NCBI RefSeq assembly: GCF_910592395.1
Contig: NC_088313.1
Coordinates: 16,696,437-16,756,436, forward strand
From: Lineus longissimus
Taxonomy: Eukaryota; Nemertea; Pilidiophora; Heteronemertea; Lineidae
Reading direction: 5' to 3'
Length of the DNA: 60,000 bases
The notes under the pieces: generated by a model
What the model was told of the DNA's origin: nothing
The model's input: only the letters and a program-made list of their open reading frames with translations
The model's database searches: none
Shown: piece after piece, positions 35,909-47,471 of the stretch
How positions within the stretch are numbered: the first letter of the stretch is position 1
Layout of the letters: the number at the start of each line of letters is the position of its first letter
Program-made: the position numbers and the translations under genes

Positions 35909-36026
35909 CGTGGGCAACGACAAGGGTGTGCGAACGAAACCCTTCAACGGAAAAGATCTATTGAATTTGACCAAGAAAATCCCGAGTGCAGCAAGACATC
36001 TTCAACATTTATCAAGAAATTCCTAA
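35829..36026 (+). CDS. Possible terminal exon, function unknown
   Basis: A frame opens after TGA at 35826-35828 and runs 65 codons to TAA 36024-36026. It starts with a short hydrophobic stretch (VLGLFVGS) followed by a basic, then polar segment containing RIRAEEARQDID, the layout of the end of a membrane helix plus a cytoplasmic tail. An acceptor AG at 35834-35835 could open it. From ATG 35853 it is 57 residues. No homologue is recognised and no poly(A) signal is close. Confidence 0.2.
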   Translation, partial: VLGLFVGSMHVRQYARIRAEEARQDIDVGNDKGVRTKPFNGKDLLNLTKKIPSAARHLQHLSRNS

Positions 36027-39022
36027 GTTTTGGAAGTGCGCCTTCCTCGACCTCTCCTCTAGATACTCATGTGTCAGAGTGACACAAGATATTAGCTTTC
36101 ATTTTTTAAGTTGATTTGATTCCTATAGTTAGTCTCGTGCCTTGCCCGCGAGGAGAAATTGTGGCGGCGACTGTATCAGACACCAGTGATATGGCCGTTA
36201 ATCGACCACCAGAATGGTTCATCAGTTGTCTAGCTGCCGTATAAAATGTTTGACACGATGTAGGCAATGGTCATCCAAGGAAAGTACCCCGGGCGCCCGT
36301 CCGAATTCCTTGACACATCATTGGAGACTGCAGTCATTAGTACCTCTGCCATTCATCATCCTTTGAGGTTAATCATCCATTTATAACATGTATGTCCGGC
36401 CACGAATGACCTCAGAATATTTCTGTGACATTATGAGTATACAGACGACTCTTCTTCTTTATTTTTTTTGGTAAGACCAATCATGGATAGACGGGAGATA
36501 GCTGAAGACCTGTCCAGGAGCTTGGTTCTAATCTATTGCTTTTGTTTGGATCTAAGAGCGTAATCTCTGTTGATCTACATGTATAGAGAGGTAGTACAGA
36601 AGAGAGAGGAATTGCTGTTCTTCTGCTCATGAGTCCATGCGACCCGTTCCAGTACCTGCCTTCTCAGTTGTTGTCGCGAATAAGACACACCATCAAATCC
36701 AAAACTTGGAATCTACTTTGAACAATCTACTCCGATTGCAAATCAACCTACATGGCTAATGCTACCTTGGCTCCATGAAGCTCGTTAAAGATGCTAATCG
36801 CGACAATTGTATTGAGGATACATTCTTTTGCCTTGGGATTCATTTTTCGCATCGGATTCTTCCGAATTTTGCATGATTACAACCGCTGGGATATGAACAA
36901 GATCCGATGTAGAAAATCTATTTAAAAAACAGTCAATTTCGATGTTTAAAAGCACAAGTAAGGGGGACTTAAGCAGAAGCTACAATAAAGGAGTCAAATT
37001 AGAGTCTGAGTTTGAGTGATGCTTTGCCTTGTGCACCCGTTTGGGGTATAGGTTGGATTTAATTCAGCGATAATTGTATTTCTAAAATAAGCGTGAATAA
37101 TTTAGATTTTGTTACGTGAGGAAGAAGGATCCTTATCTGCGACGTCGTGTAACTTAATTTGATCGACCTGACTCGTGCATATAATCTCTGTCCCTTTGAA
37201 ACGGCAGAGCAGATGGTAACCTTGTTTGCAACTTACTTTAGCTATTCACTTTGCACTCTCTTTTATTCGTGGACAATGTTCAAAAAACGTCTTGGACTAA
37301 TAGTGCTTCGTGCCATGGTCATTTTTTACTCTGTGTCGAATTACCTCCCCGCTGAGCATATGGCCGCGATAAAAACGCGTATTGGTTACTTGCTAAGCCA
37401 CATTGTAATTCGAAAAAATGAGAACTACTAGTTCATCCGGCAATATGGGGTATCGGTTAGCAGCCCGAGAGATTTCATCAACTGGTTGCCAAAACTGCAC
37501 GTTTTTTAAAATCGATTTCTGGTCATCTTATGCATAGCAAATGGAAATGTATCGGCAGATCGCCGTTTCACTTTTTATTTCTTTTGATGCGAGGAGTGAA
37601 AACGATATTGGTCGGTACTTTTTTATTCGTGTTCACTTAATCATCGATATTTGCTTTTCGACAGCTGGCCGCCGACCTTGGTGTTTTTATGGTCCCTGAG
37701 GTGTTTTTTCTGTAAAAAGTAATGTAATGCCAGGGGCTTAATTTACTTTCACACCAGAATCTACTTATTTTTTGTAGTAAAGAAACAGTTTGAAATATTT
37801 CAAGCTGGCAGTAGAAGCGTACTATCGTTTTCTTTCCTAATACATGCTTGATTATTCCGTGCGTGAGCTTTGGACCTCTGTGACTGACGCGGTATCATCA
37901 GACATTATCTAGTCATTCAATTCGATCAGCATCCATCATCATGTTGACACCGGAACATTTGCCGCCGAGCAAATTGATCTGACCAGTTAATGGCGCCTGA
38001 AACACCTGGGGAAACGAGGATCAAGTGATAAGGGATTTGCCTGGAAACAAGAGAGAAATTACAAAGGGATCCCATATCTATAAGATTTAACAATATTTGA
38101 ATTGACATGTTGGTATATATCACGCTTTCCGCCAGCCACTGCTTTGACTGTGACCAGAAACCTTACACGTCATTCTAAGGTTCCAGAGATAGTGACTAGT
38201 GTCTCCTGTAACGTTTCAGCTTACTCCTCATAGCGGTGGAACGAAGTCCTGAGATTAAGATAGCGTAGTTGAGCCAAACCTTGAGGGTCAAGATGCCTGC
38301 ATAGCATCTACCATCACACCGGGTCCCCTTCCGCCGATTCGATCCAGCCGACTTGTCCCCAAGGACCTGTCTCCTAATTAACAATGCAATGGTGCTGAAA
38401 CACCTCCACGAAGGTCGTTTGCAGGTCAAAAGGTATGATGGTGATGGCGTTGAGCATAAATCAAGGAGCGGACACTGGCTCTTGTAGGCCTGATTGTAAA
38501 TAAAAGGCAAGGGATACGGATATATCAATCCCATCGCCATTATGATAATGAATTATTCGGATGTTCATAACTGCGGTTCTGGCGTTGCGTCCATTCCCTG
38601 GCAAAGCAGCTTACTCTGACAACTCCGGGTAAAGTACATGTGCCAACCAGCAAAATGACGGACTATATGAATGCAAAAATCAGATTTTCGCCATGCGAAA
38701 AATTACAAGCACGAGCAGATTCTTTATTTCGAGTGCTTTCTGATGTAACGGATGCAGCTGACGCCGCTTTACTTAACATTAAAAATAGGAATACGATTCT
38801 GTCGTCGCTGTAAACAATAAGAGATTTGCAAAAAAATCGCCGGACGGTTCACCACACTAAAAATAGCCGTTATTGCCATCGATACGTTAGCAATTGACGC
38901 AATTATCGGAGATTTAATGGGTGTAATGACTTGTACAATACTAACGTGTCGGCTTGTTCTCGTAGCTTAACTCACTTTTTAACATTATAGCAAATGGACA
39001 TATAGAGATCTACTCTAGTATC
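36027..39022. other. Unassigned DNA
   Basis: Frames up to 114 codons (38196-38540, -) without features. TACATGTA near 36575. No repeats were noticed. Confidence 0.5.
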
Positions 39023-39118
39023 ATGTTTTCGAAGGCGTTCGTGCGATTCGCCTCAGTGCGCTTGAGCAAGACTGTTTTACGACATCAACCGGATATAGCG
39101 TGGCAGCCACGCCGGTAA
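39023..39118 (+). CDS. Possible first exon or mini-ORF with a mitochondrial-presequence-like product
   Basis: Thirty-one codons run from an ATG with A at -3. The product is rich in Arg, Lys, Ser, Ala and Phe with no acidic residue in the first 23 (it starts MFSKAFVRFASVRLSK), which is what an amphipathic mitochondrial import signal looks like. The stop TAA overlaps a possible donor (CCG|GTAAAA at 39115). I found no downstream exon that clearly continues it. The next frame (39120-39215) begins one base after the stop. Confidence 0.2.
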   Translation: MFSKAFVRFASVRLSKTVLRHQPDIAWQPRR

Positions 39119-39119
39119 A

Positions 39120-39215
39120 ATGAAAGGCGTCCTGGAAATTGCTAAATGTTGGGTAGAAGAACTCACACTGATAGCGCAAGAGCCGGAACACGGCCTACCA
39201 GGCGACATCCTGTAA
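39120..39215 (+). CDS. Possible mini-ORF or exon, function unknown
   Basis: Thirty-one codons in the +1 frame relative to the preceding mini-ORF, starting with ATG one base after that frame's stop. The product is acidic and partly helical (MKGVLEIAKCWVEELTLIAQ). The stop lies inside a good donor-like CCT|GTAAGC (39212), so the frame could also be the end of an exon. Together with 39023-39118 it looks like one reading frame broken by a single-base shift. Confidence 0.18.
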   Translation: MKGVLEIAKCWVEELTLIAQEPEHGLPGDIL

Positions 39216-39510
39216 GCTTCCCCAACATTAACGAGGTTCTAATTTGAATGATCGCTCTCACGGAGTCAGTATTTATAAGATTTCATCAGTAGTAATGTGA
39301 AAATCATGTTCATGTCAAAACAAGCTATCAATGGGGACATTGAACTTGTCTAAAGGCATTTTCATTAACAGCGGAACCGGCCGTGGGGGCACTTTGATTC
39401 AGAACCGTTTTTCAGTTATAATCAGTAGTGTAAGATGAGGTTGTGCATGGTGATGATATGAGTTGACATCAATTAAACGTCTCACGCGATGAATACATTT
39501 CGTTATTCAT

Positions 39511-39516
39511 TTTATT
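39511..39516 (-). promoter_or_regulatory. Poly(A) signal AATAAA of the secreted-protein gene
   Basis: The plus strand reads TTTATT here, giving AATAAA on the minus strand 228 bases downstream of the stop codon at 39744. This sets the 3' end of the transcript near 39490. Confidence 0.65.
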
Positions 39517-39743
39517 GCAAAAAGATGAAAAACGTAGTATTTACAAAACTCGTAGAATGTAATATCTGATTTCACCAATACAACAGACATGAGATCTTTT
39601 GGTCACACAGACGAGCGATTATAATCGCAGGAAGCAGTTATTTGGATTGTTCGTTTCAGTGACAAAAATCGCTCGTTAGCCGATGTATGTGTTTACAAGA
39701 CATTTCCGATCCAACTGTGTCCCAGGAGAACAGACAAAAAAAG

Positions 39744-41134
39744 TTAATGTTCAATCGATCGACCAGATGAACCCCTTTCCCTGTGACTCCGGCCACGGTC
39801 GTTCGATCCCCTTGGGCCGCCTCGGTTCCGGTCCCCGCGATCTCTGGCGCTGTCCCGAGAACTCGGTACATGCTGGACTGCCGCGCCAGTACGATCTCCG
39901 TGGAAGGCCCCTTCGATTTCTCTTCCACCGGTTCCGGGTATCTTGTGTTCGCGGCCGAATGGCCCGGTGCGCTCGATAGCTGGACGTCTGTTGGTGTGGT
40001 CGTCTCTGTCATTACCCCCGAGCCGCTCACTGTGGAAAAATAATATAAGGTCCAAGTTAGTCACTGACGAGAAAAAAATGTGTAAATGCATGTATGATAT
40101 AATTCGTAGTAAACATTCCGACCAGGCGAAATGGGGAAAGGTATAGTCTCTGCCGTTGCTTACCATTCACTTTCACGAGAGTCGTGAAAATAGTGGGGCT
40201 AGGAGGGAGACTGCGAATGTAATGTCCGTTTAGACAACACAAATCTGCTCATTATCAAAAGGGTCAATATGATTTGTTTTCGTAATTGAAGTAATTGGAA
40301 TAACATGTATCTCGCCTTTTTACATTCTGGCCATCAGAGCAACTAAATCATGCTATAGAACTAAGTCATTCGTTACATAATCGATCATGTTATTGAGATA
40401 CTTACGGTGGTCCGTCCGGTATTTCTGGATCCTTCTTCTGATTCTCAGTCTGTTTCTTTATCAGGTCTCTCAGTCCCTTCATTAATTTTTGGAAAACCTT
40501 GCCTTTTCCTCCCCTACCACCGGCCCTGGCACTCGCACCCCCAAATGGATCAGCACCTAGAAATAGACAAAGACAAAATAGAACACGACGACAGGGCTAA
40601 CAGCAGGAGTGGGGCGATGCCATATGATGCCACTTCTTCATGATAATACTCGATCAGGTATTAAATGCAACTGTGTTCACTTTGGGAAAATGTATCAGTA
40701 GAAATGCTGTCGCATCGTGGTTGTTACAATTCTGCTTGCAAGACATCTTATTTGCTTAAAAGTGTCAGTAGAAGTATTTTAAGAACGTAACGTACATGTA
40801 CACTGTCGTATGGAAGTAAAAAAGAATGCTGCTAGGGATACGATATTGTCTAGAATTCCAGAAAAATGATGCTAAGTAATTGATAACTCGATTACTTACC
40901 TCCGCTGCTAAAGCCTGGAAGCGATCCGCTGTTAAAGCCTGGAAGTGATCCACTGTTAAATCCCGGGAGCGAGCCGCTGTTGAAGTCCGGCAGCGAGCCA
41001 TCACGGGCAAGGCTTTCAGCTATTTGCCTATTTCTTTCGAACATGTCCCGAAGAGCGTCTATGCCCTCCGCGTTCCTTACCATCATAGCCATAGCCGCAA
41101 ACACACAACAGACAGCTACGAGAAAGAGTTTCAT
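39744..41134 (-). CDS. Secreted disordered protein with GSLPGFNS repeats, a cationic helix and RGD (three exons)
   Basis: The coding exons are 41134-40900, 40556-40406 and 40029-39744, joined in phases 1 and 2 to give 223 residues. Donors GTAAGT occur twice; acceptors follow pyrimidine tracts (CTATTTCTAG and TTTTTCCACAG). The start has an in-frame TGA 18 bases upstream and A at -3. Residues 1-24 form a signal peptide (MKLFLVAVCCVFAAMA core). Residues 46-77 are four tandem octapeptides GSLP(D/G)F(N/S)S. Residues 96-113 form a short cationic amphipathic segment (KGKVFQKLMKGLRDLIKK). Residues 130-223 are disordered, about one fifth arginine, with RGD at 193-195. There is no cysteine after the signal peptide and no membrane helix. 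The protein should be exported. Extracellular matrix, adhesive or mineral-associated roles fit RGD plus repeats, and a host-defence role fits the cationic segment; both are guesses. The last exon is clearly more GC-rich than its surroundings. I do not recognise a family. Confidence 0.8.
40904..40999 (-). repeat. In-frame 24-bp tandem repeat inside exon 1
   Basis: Four 24-base units encode the octapeptides of the secreted protein. The units differ by few bases, so the array probably grew by recent unequal exchange or slippage and is a likely site of allelic length variation. Confidence 0.8.
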
Positions 41135-41278
41135 GTTGATGGTCTGTAGTCAGTCGTTTCGGTTTCAAATATCTTTAGAAACAGGACAGATATTCGAGCA
41201 AAATGTAAATCACAGTCTTTTGGCAAGTCCCTGTTGGCTGTCTTAAACTGATTGAAAACTTGGCCAAATTCATTGACA

Positions 41279-41284
41279 TTTATA
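41279..41284 (-). promoter_or_regulatory. TATA box of the secreted-protein gene
   Basis: TATAAA on the minus strand (GGTATAAATG context) lies 145 bases before the start codon. Transcription starting about 30 bases downstream would give a 5' UTR of roughly 115 bases. Position and match support a focused promoter. Confidence 0.6.
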
Positions 41285-41341
41285 CCTTGCTAATTAAAAC
41301 AGTTCCCTGAATTCTATGACTCGGTTTCTTTAGATAAAGAC

Positions 41342-42111
41342 TCAGACGGGACTAGAGATACTACACTGGAATTCCTTGTGGGGAATCCAAAACATACGGG
41401 ATGCAACCTCGTTAGCAGTTTCATCAACTACACTTGGTTTAAAGCGTATTTCGACTTTGAGGTCGAGGTCATTGTCATCGATATATGGGAATTCCAGTGA
41501 AAGTGTGTCATAACTTAAGAAAAGCAATTAACCTATTATAGTACAATAGAATAAGCGATATTACAGTCGTGTCATAGCGGTTATCTGGGTCAGTTCGACG
41601 TAAGTAAATTCAGTCGATTTACTCATGTTACCGAATTGTTTTGAAGTATTGTTCAGGACATGATTTTGATAATTGATTCAATGATTCCAGTTAAAATGTG
41701 ACATTCGAGACTTATTTGGGTTTAAAGCTGACATGCATAGATAAACCCGCAGCGACCAACTCAGAAAGTACAAAAGACCGACCAGAATAGATCAACGCCG
41801 AAAGCCCATGAAATTTAGTGCACCATATCCATGAAGGATATTTACGATCACGAAGCATAGCATCTCTCAGCTGTCTCCAACCTTGCAAATTGTCCCTCAT
41901 CATCCTCCCATGTGTTAGTACCTATCAAATGGTGAAAATGATGGAACTTACGACCCTTTCAGCACATGAATCAACTAAAGATACTATTAATAGCTGAATC
42001 CAGATATTACGATACCTCCAAGAACCGCGAACGACCAGACAGCCACAATAACCATAAACAACATGTGTAGATATTGCCAATAGATGTGCATGAACGCCAA
42101 ATCGAACCTGA
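41342..42111 (-). CDS. Possible 3' part of an unidentified membrane-protein gene (three-exon chain)
   Basis: Three minus-strand segments join in compatible phases: 42111-42016, 41921-41852 (or 41882) and 41513-41342. The first encodes a hydrophobic helix ending MLFMVIVAVWSFAVLG, the second an acidic stretch (TNTWEDDEGQFARLE), and the third 57 residues rich in Asp, Val and Phe (LEFPYIDDNDLDLKVEIRF), ending at TGA 41344-41342. Acceptors are present (GAGACAG, TTTGATAG, CTTTTCTTAAG), but the donors (GTATCG, then GTGATC or GTTGGA) are weak, and no 5' exon is established. If real, it would be a single-pass or multi-pass membrane protein ending 57 bases before the TATA box of the next gene on the same strand. 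Phase agreement alone could be chance. Confidence 0.25.
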
Positions 42112-45100
42112 CTGTCTCGAGGCGACGAAATTACATCACGTCGAATCCAATTTGTTAAGAGGTTAGACCGCTGATGGACTAGTCAGGTTTTATTGCTTTT
42201 TTAGACCGCTGAATTTCATATCTGCCGCAGTAACATGCGATTGGAATGTTAGGGTCATTTGTTATTACGACCACAATATAGCAATTCTTATTGGAAAAAT
42301 ATTCAATATACCTCCCTTCGTTCTTCAAAGAGACATCATTCAAGCATATATCTCTTTGCAACTATTGGCCTCCATGTTGAAATTACACTATGAAAGAAAA
42401 ATGTAATGTACACCCCTGTACATCTAAAGTTTAATATTTGTATGGCATTCTGGTAATAAAATATATGTCTTCGGAGTACAGCACTGAGGGATACTATCAT
42501 CATGGGCAGGATCGATGCCAGGTATAGGTCGGGTAAGTTGCAAGAATTTACCGATACGGATCTCTTCTATGTCACAGTACTTCGAAACCATTCCAGATTT
42601 TGCGAGAAACATATTCATAGCTGAATCTAATACGACCTGCAGTCTATTAGCTTTGCATGTTGGCCACATGATCACCATCAATTTGACCATCTCCTGCCCT
42701 AGTCCGATCCCCGCTTTCCCAGTTTTCTGATACTCCATATTTGTGGTGATGAATGAGACATGGTATAAAACACCCAACCGCAGAAGTCACCAAATCGACC
42801 ATGATAAAAGAGCGATAAAAACGTAATCATCAAAGGTATTCCAGCGCGGGGAAAAAATAAGGAAATAACTGAACAGCCATTAGGTCCGTAAAACAACCTG
42901 AGGCATTTACAAGATATCCACCATCAAAGCCAATTCGTTTTTTGTCATCCTGAGCTGATATCCTTAGGTGGTATCACTTTGACCGCCGTGCGAGGTTGCG
43001 GTGAATTCACAATAGGGACGGAGAAAGTGACGCGATTATGCATGTTCAAGAACTAAATTCACGTATTTTGATGTCGATTTTTATAGAAATAATCGCCTTA
43101 AGATTCAAACATCATTTTTTATCTTACTAAAACAATTAACATCCAAAACCAAATTTAGAATACGTTTGTGTTTTCATTGCTTTCAAATGTTCTGTTGGCG
43201 AGATAGGTGGTAAGCTAAATTTTTAGATGTATCCCCTCAAAGAACATCAATAACTTTATAACATAATAAATTATTAAGAGTCGCATTATGTAATCATACT
43301 CTCACTGGCTGTTTTGTGACAAAATGATATATATATATGGTGGCGTCTCGAGTTATGCCCGGGAGTCTAGGGGGTTCATGTTAAGGCCACCAATTTGACC
43401 TCTGGTTCCTTCTTATATGCTTACTCCTTTAAAAGAAGCTTAAAGATAATGAGGTAGTAATGTGGTTAGGAAGAGCACGATCCATCATTATAGGTTTACA
43501 CACTGTAAGTAGCTTTGACCCTGTATAGAAACGGTTATCCTGTAATTATTCCTTGTAGCGTATTTTTGGTCGATTTATCAAAGGATGTCATCATAGGATG
43601 TACTATATTCACTTTGTATACACACCAAATTCTATAAGGAAATGTGGATCTCGGATTTAAGGCTTTTAGAACAAGACGTTATGAAATGTTGACTTGGCGA
43701 AGAGTAAAAATAGTAAGACATTGACTAGGGGAAGAGTGATATCTGTCGCAAGGTTCCATAAAATGAAACCTAATTGATTCCTTCTGACCACATCGCTGTT
43801 GTGAAAAAAAGTTTGTTCACTCATTCCCAAATTCAAGGTGGTTTCGATGTTTCTCAGTGGCCAGGGGACACCCACTAGCTATGTAGGGATATAATAACTA
43901 CTAGAAGCCCTTCACGGCCATACCACTTCGACACTGTCATGACTATTATTGTATTAATGATTGATAATGTCCAGAGGGATCGTTAGCCATCCCAAAGAGC
44001 TCCCTTAGATCTCATGATGTATGTGTTAAATTGAGCATGCCGTCGAATTGATCACTGATGTTTGGTCCTCAACGCCTTCTATATACAGGTGTACTTTCTT
44101 CATAACGACAGGTATGAAAGCAGGTGTTGAAGGAAAAACTGTCCACAGTAAAAACCATCCTCGGACTATAGTATATTGTGCACTTTTCATCGATCGATAT
44201 TGGTCTCTTTGTTGCAATATATAACTGAATATGTCAATGAAATGAAGGTTTGGACCTTCTTCAGAGGAAATGGTTACTAGTCCTGGGAGTGACTCATCGA
44301 TACCTTACAAGACGTGCAACACATTTCATTTCCTTGGCCAGCTGGCAGGCAGCTCTAGCCGGCTTTGACCAGTCAGCCTTATGAAGGCAAATCACTCTTC
44401 AAAGCCAATGGACGCAGACTCCGGAACAGCCATCTGGTTAGTTGCCAACTTCCCTGTCCATCATGTCCACAGCCTTGTCAAGGAACCACTCACTGCGGCA
44501 TGTGTTTTTACTCACCCACCTACAACCTGTCAACTGCTTGGTCGTAACAACGTCACTCTTTATAAAATACACTGAGTCGAGGTATCGACATTTCTCTAAG
44601 ATAAAAAAACGAAACTTGCCTATTGGCAGGTGACGAAGATAGACTTGCCCAATGTCACAAGTGGTGATCGATTCATAAGCCACTTTAGACGAGGCCGCCG
44701 CTCAGGGTTTGGGTTATTTGGGTTACCCTCCACTTCCACTGAACTCCTTGATTACGATCTAATTAATTTGCTTTTTGTAATATGATAACTAGTCTGCTAG
44801 GTTATCTTTCATAACTACAATACAACCCCTGCAGGACAAATGTAGATGCACTTGGTTAATCAGAAAGGTATTTTCCTTGCCAAATCAGACATAATCGAAC
44901 TTGTCTTGGTTGTCATTGGCTAAATGAAACCCAAGCTTAACTTGGACAGAGATCTAGTTGCGACCAATCTTTTCATAAAATGCCACAACAAATCAACTCG
45001 CCCCTTTCGGTTATCTGTAATTCTTTTACCGATATTGTAGTCTCCAATAATGATCAATTGGCATCCATCACTGACCAATACATTAGCATCGCGAAACAGA

Positions 45101-45755
45101 GTGAAATTCCCCGGAAAATCAGCTCAACCGGTCCTTGTTTTCCGTCATCGCCGCGGCCCAGGCGTAATAATTGGCTTCCTGGCCCAGGCACTTGACCCTC
45201 GTTGAGGGGACCGTGTGTCACTCGGCCCTGATGTGATTACCTCACTCTCCTCCGTATATTGCCTTCATCAGTGAGATTAGCCCGGACGGGCTCATCAGGT
45301 GACGCGCTTGAGGCAACCGTAATTTGTCTTAGGGTGTCACCTAGGATCATCCAATTCTATTATCCTCAAGTTCCGGTGCCCGTGGGCAATTGAGTTGGAC
45401 TGCCTTTGCAAGTGATTACTTTCTCTGTACGGAGTGCCCCCCTGTAGCATATAGCATGGTGTTCCAATGACATGCGATGGCTTCGCACAGTACATTTAGC
45501 TACAGTCTACATTCGTCTACCTACCCTCGCCAACACTCCCTACTACTGTGCTATCGGGCTTTCCCATTTTCCCCACGGTCACCAAACTGTTCAAACCCCA
45601 TGCTGATTTTATCAACAAGGGCCCGGTTGTTCAAGGCGAGTTAGCAAGCAACGTGACGGTAACTTTTTCTTCAGTGGAGTAATTGGACTCAACTAAAAAG
45701 ATAACACTATGTTGAAGGTAGCGTCAAGTCAGTGGCAAAGCTACTTTTTGAATTG
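42112..45755. other. Mostly unassigned DNA; may contain upstream exons of the 42 kb candidate
   Basis: On the minus strand between 43000 and 42180 all three frames hold protein-like stretches, the longest being 117 codons at 42424-42777, but I could not build a consistent exon chain. A (TA)n run lies near 43328-43338. A segment at about 43340-43388 is bounded by GGTGGC and GCCACC. The rest, to 45755, shows nothing. Confidence 0.4.
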
Positions 45756-45925
45756 CCGGTGTGCAAGGGATAGTAGTCCTAGGGCTGATAGTCCGTGTAA
45801 CAATAGCCCGCATTGCTAAATGTTTTGGTTAGGGTTAGCGGTACAATAGATCATGCTGCTTAATTGGTCAAATACAATGCTACCGGACTATGACTCCAGG
45901 GGGACTATATCCGCTGTCACATCGG
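45756..45925 (-). mobile_element. MITE family A, copy 2 (inverted)
   Basis: This is the reverse complement of the 6711-6880 element, identical over 166 bases (45756-45921). The only difference within the element is at its outer end, which reads CCGATGTGAC here instead of CCGGTGTGAC. Flanking DNA is unrelated to that around copy 1, so the identity reflects transposition rather than a large duplication. No coding capacity. Confidence 0.85.
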
Positions 45926-46126
45926 GATTTGGTTACTTCTTAAATCGACATCGTCACAGCAATAGTGTGAGGGAGCGAGATTTGGGGGCCCGGCTATGAT
46001 TGACGTGGGTCTGGTCAGAAACACAAAAGTAAAGATAACGCTGAAAGTGTAATTTAGAATATTTATTTAAGAAAAAACAAACAGTGGAATACAAACAATA
46101 TATACAGAATTAAAAGCAGTTACACC

Positions 46127-46395
46127 CGTTACCGCACACATCAGGGCCAAGATAGACAAGCACACAGCTAACACAAAGCGTTCCCGCATACACCAGGATC
46201 AGGTTGTAGCGGTGCCAAGAAAGACCAGCACGCAGTTAGTCCTGAAGGCCCCCGCCCACAACAGGATTCGGTTGCAGCAATGCCAAGAAAGACCAGCGCA
46301 GAGCTTGTCCTAATGGCCACGCACACAACGGGATCCAGTTGCAGCAGTGCCAAGAAAGACCACCTAGTCCTCAAGGCTCCCGCACACAACAAGAC
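46127..46395. repeat. Minisatellite, unit 67-68 bp, four units
   Basis: The word GCCAAGA recurs at 46146, 46214, 46282 and 46349 (spacings 68, 68 and 67). The three right-hand units share GGTTGCAGCAGTGCCAAGAA-like and TAGTCCT-AAGGC-like blocks separated by CACACAAC. The left-most unit is more diverged. An 83-codon minus-strand frame crosses the array but looks like a by-product of the repeat. Confidence 0.8.
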
Positions 46396-47471
46396 CCGTA
46401 CACACAGCACCATGCACACTCGGCTGGCTGATCCAACTATTACACATCAACCCAAACAGTCCCAAGTCAGTTACATGAGTCCTATTAATAGTTTTTTAAT
46501 GTCTCATTGAACTCGCGGTGTTCATTTATAATGCCCTATTCAACTCGGTGAACAATGCCACTTATGTGTCACAATACACAGGCGTAATGCCTATTGGCTG
46601 GCCAATAAAAGAACCTGAAAGAAGTGTCATATAACTTCAGTATAACAGGGATAGTAGCCAATAGGTAAATAAACTGTTGAAGCTTCATCGATGCATCACT
46701 GAGCTTCTCTGAGAGTAGAAATAAATGACGTTTAGGCCAGTTCTACTTAAAATAGCCAAAACGCTAAAACAACCATCGCCTTTTATAATTACTGTGATGA
46801 AGCAGTCGTCACATCCATAAACTCTAATCTGCCAACTTTTATCGACTTCAGCGACGTTACGATGCCCCGTTGAGCTAGCAGTTTTCCGTGACAAATTAAA
46901 TGAACAAGTGCCTGTCTCCAAATTGGAGTTGAATTTCGCTGTTCATCATTTGCACCTGAATGGGGGCGCCAAAGATGCTGACAGGACTTGGTATGCGAGA
47001 AATTCTAAGGAATTTGCAAAAATTACCGTGGAAGTGATATTTCATCAGTAGGGTATCCCATGATCGTTTAAAAAAATTTGAACCCATTCGTATAACCATT
47101 CGTTAGAAAGAACTCAATTGTCGCCAAAGAGCAGTAGGCTACTGTCTCAAGGGAGTTAAACTTCGAAAAACAAAGGCACTCAACGATTTACGCTGAGGCT
47201 TCAGCTAATTGGCCTTGAATGGAAGTGACTCGATCAAATGGTAAGAATCTTTGAAATAGACGTTACAGGAACCAGATTGCCACTAAAGCGGTAATTACAT
47301 TGATTCCATTGACTAATCCCATTATTAGTTTCCTCAATGAATAAAATTGGATTAATTGACAGTGACTGCATGTTTCAGTATTAGTGCAGCAGAGTGCAGC
47401 GATTGACGTAATAACCGTCATATTGAAGTTTGTTTTAATACTATACATGCAGTCGTTTTCTTCGATCAAAC
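46396..47471. other. Unassigned DNA
   Basis: Frames of 67-95 codons on the minus strand and 76 on the plus strand, all featureless. No repeats noticed. Confidence 0.5.

Noticed and set aside
39656-40030. 124-codon minus-strand frame overlapping exon 3
   Set aside because: It is in a different frame from the spliced reading. Exon 3 is GC-rich, so stops are rare in all frames. The splice phases select the frame ending at 39744.
39683-40043. Plus-strand frames of 98 and 86 codons across exon 3
   Set aside because: Antisense to a supported exon and explained by its high GC.
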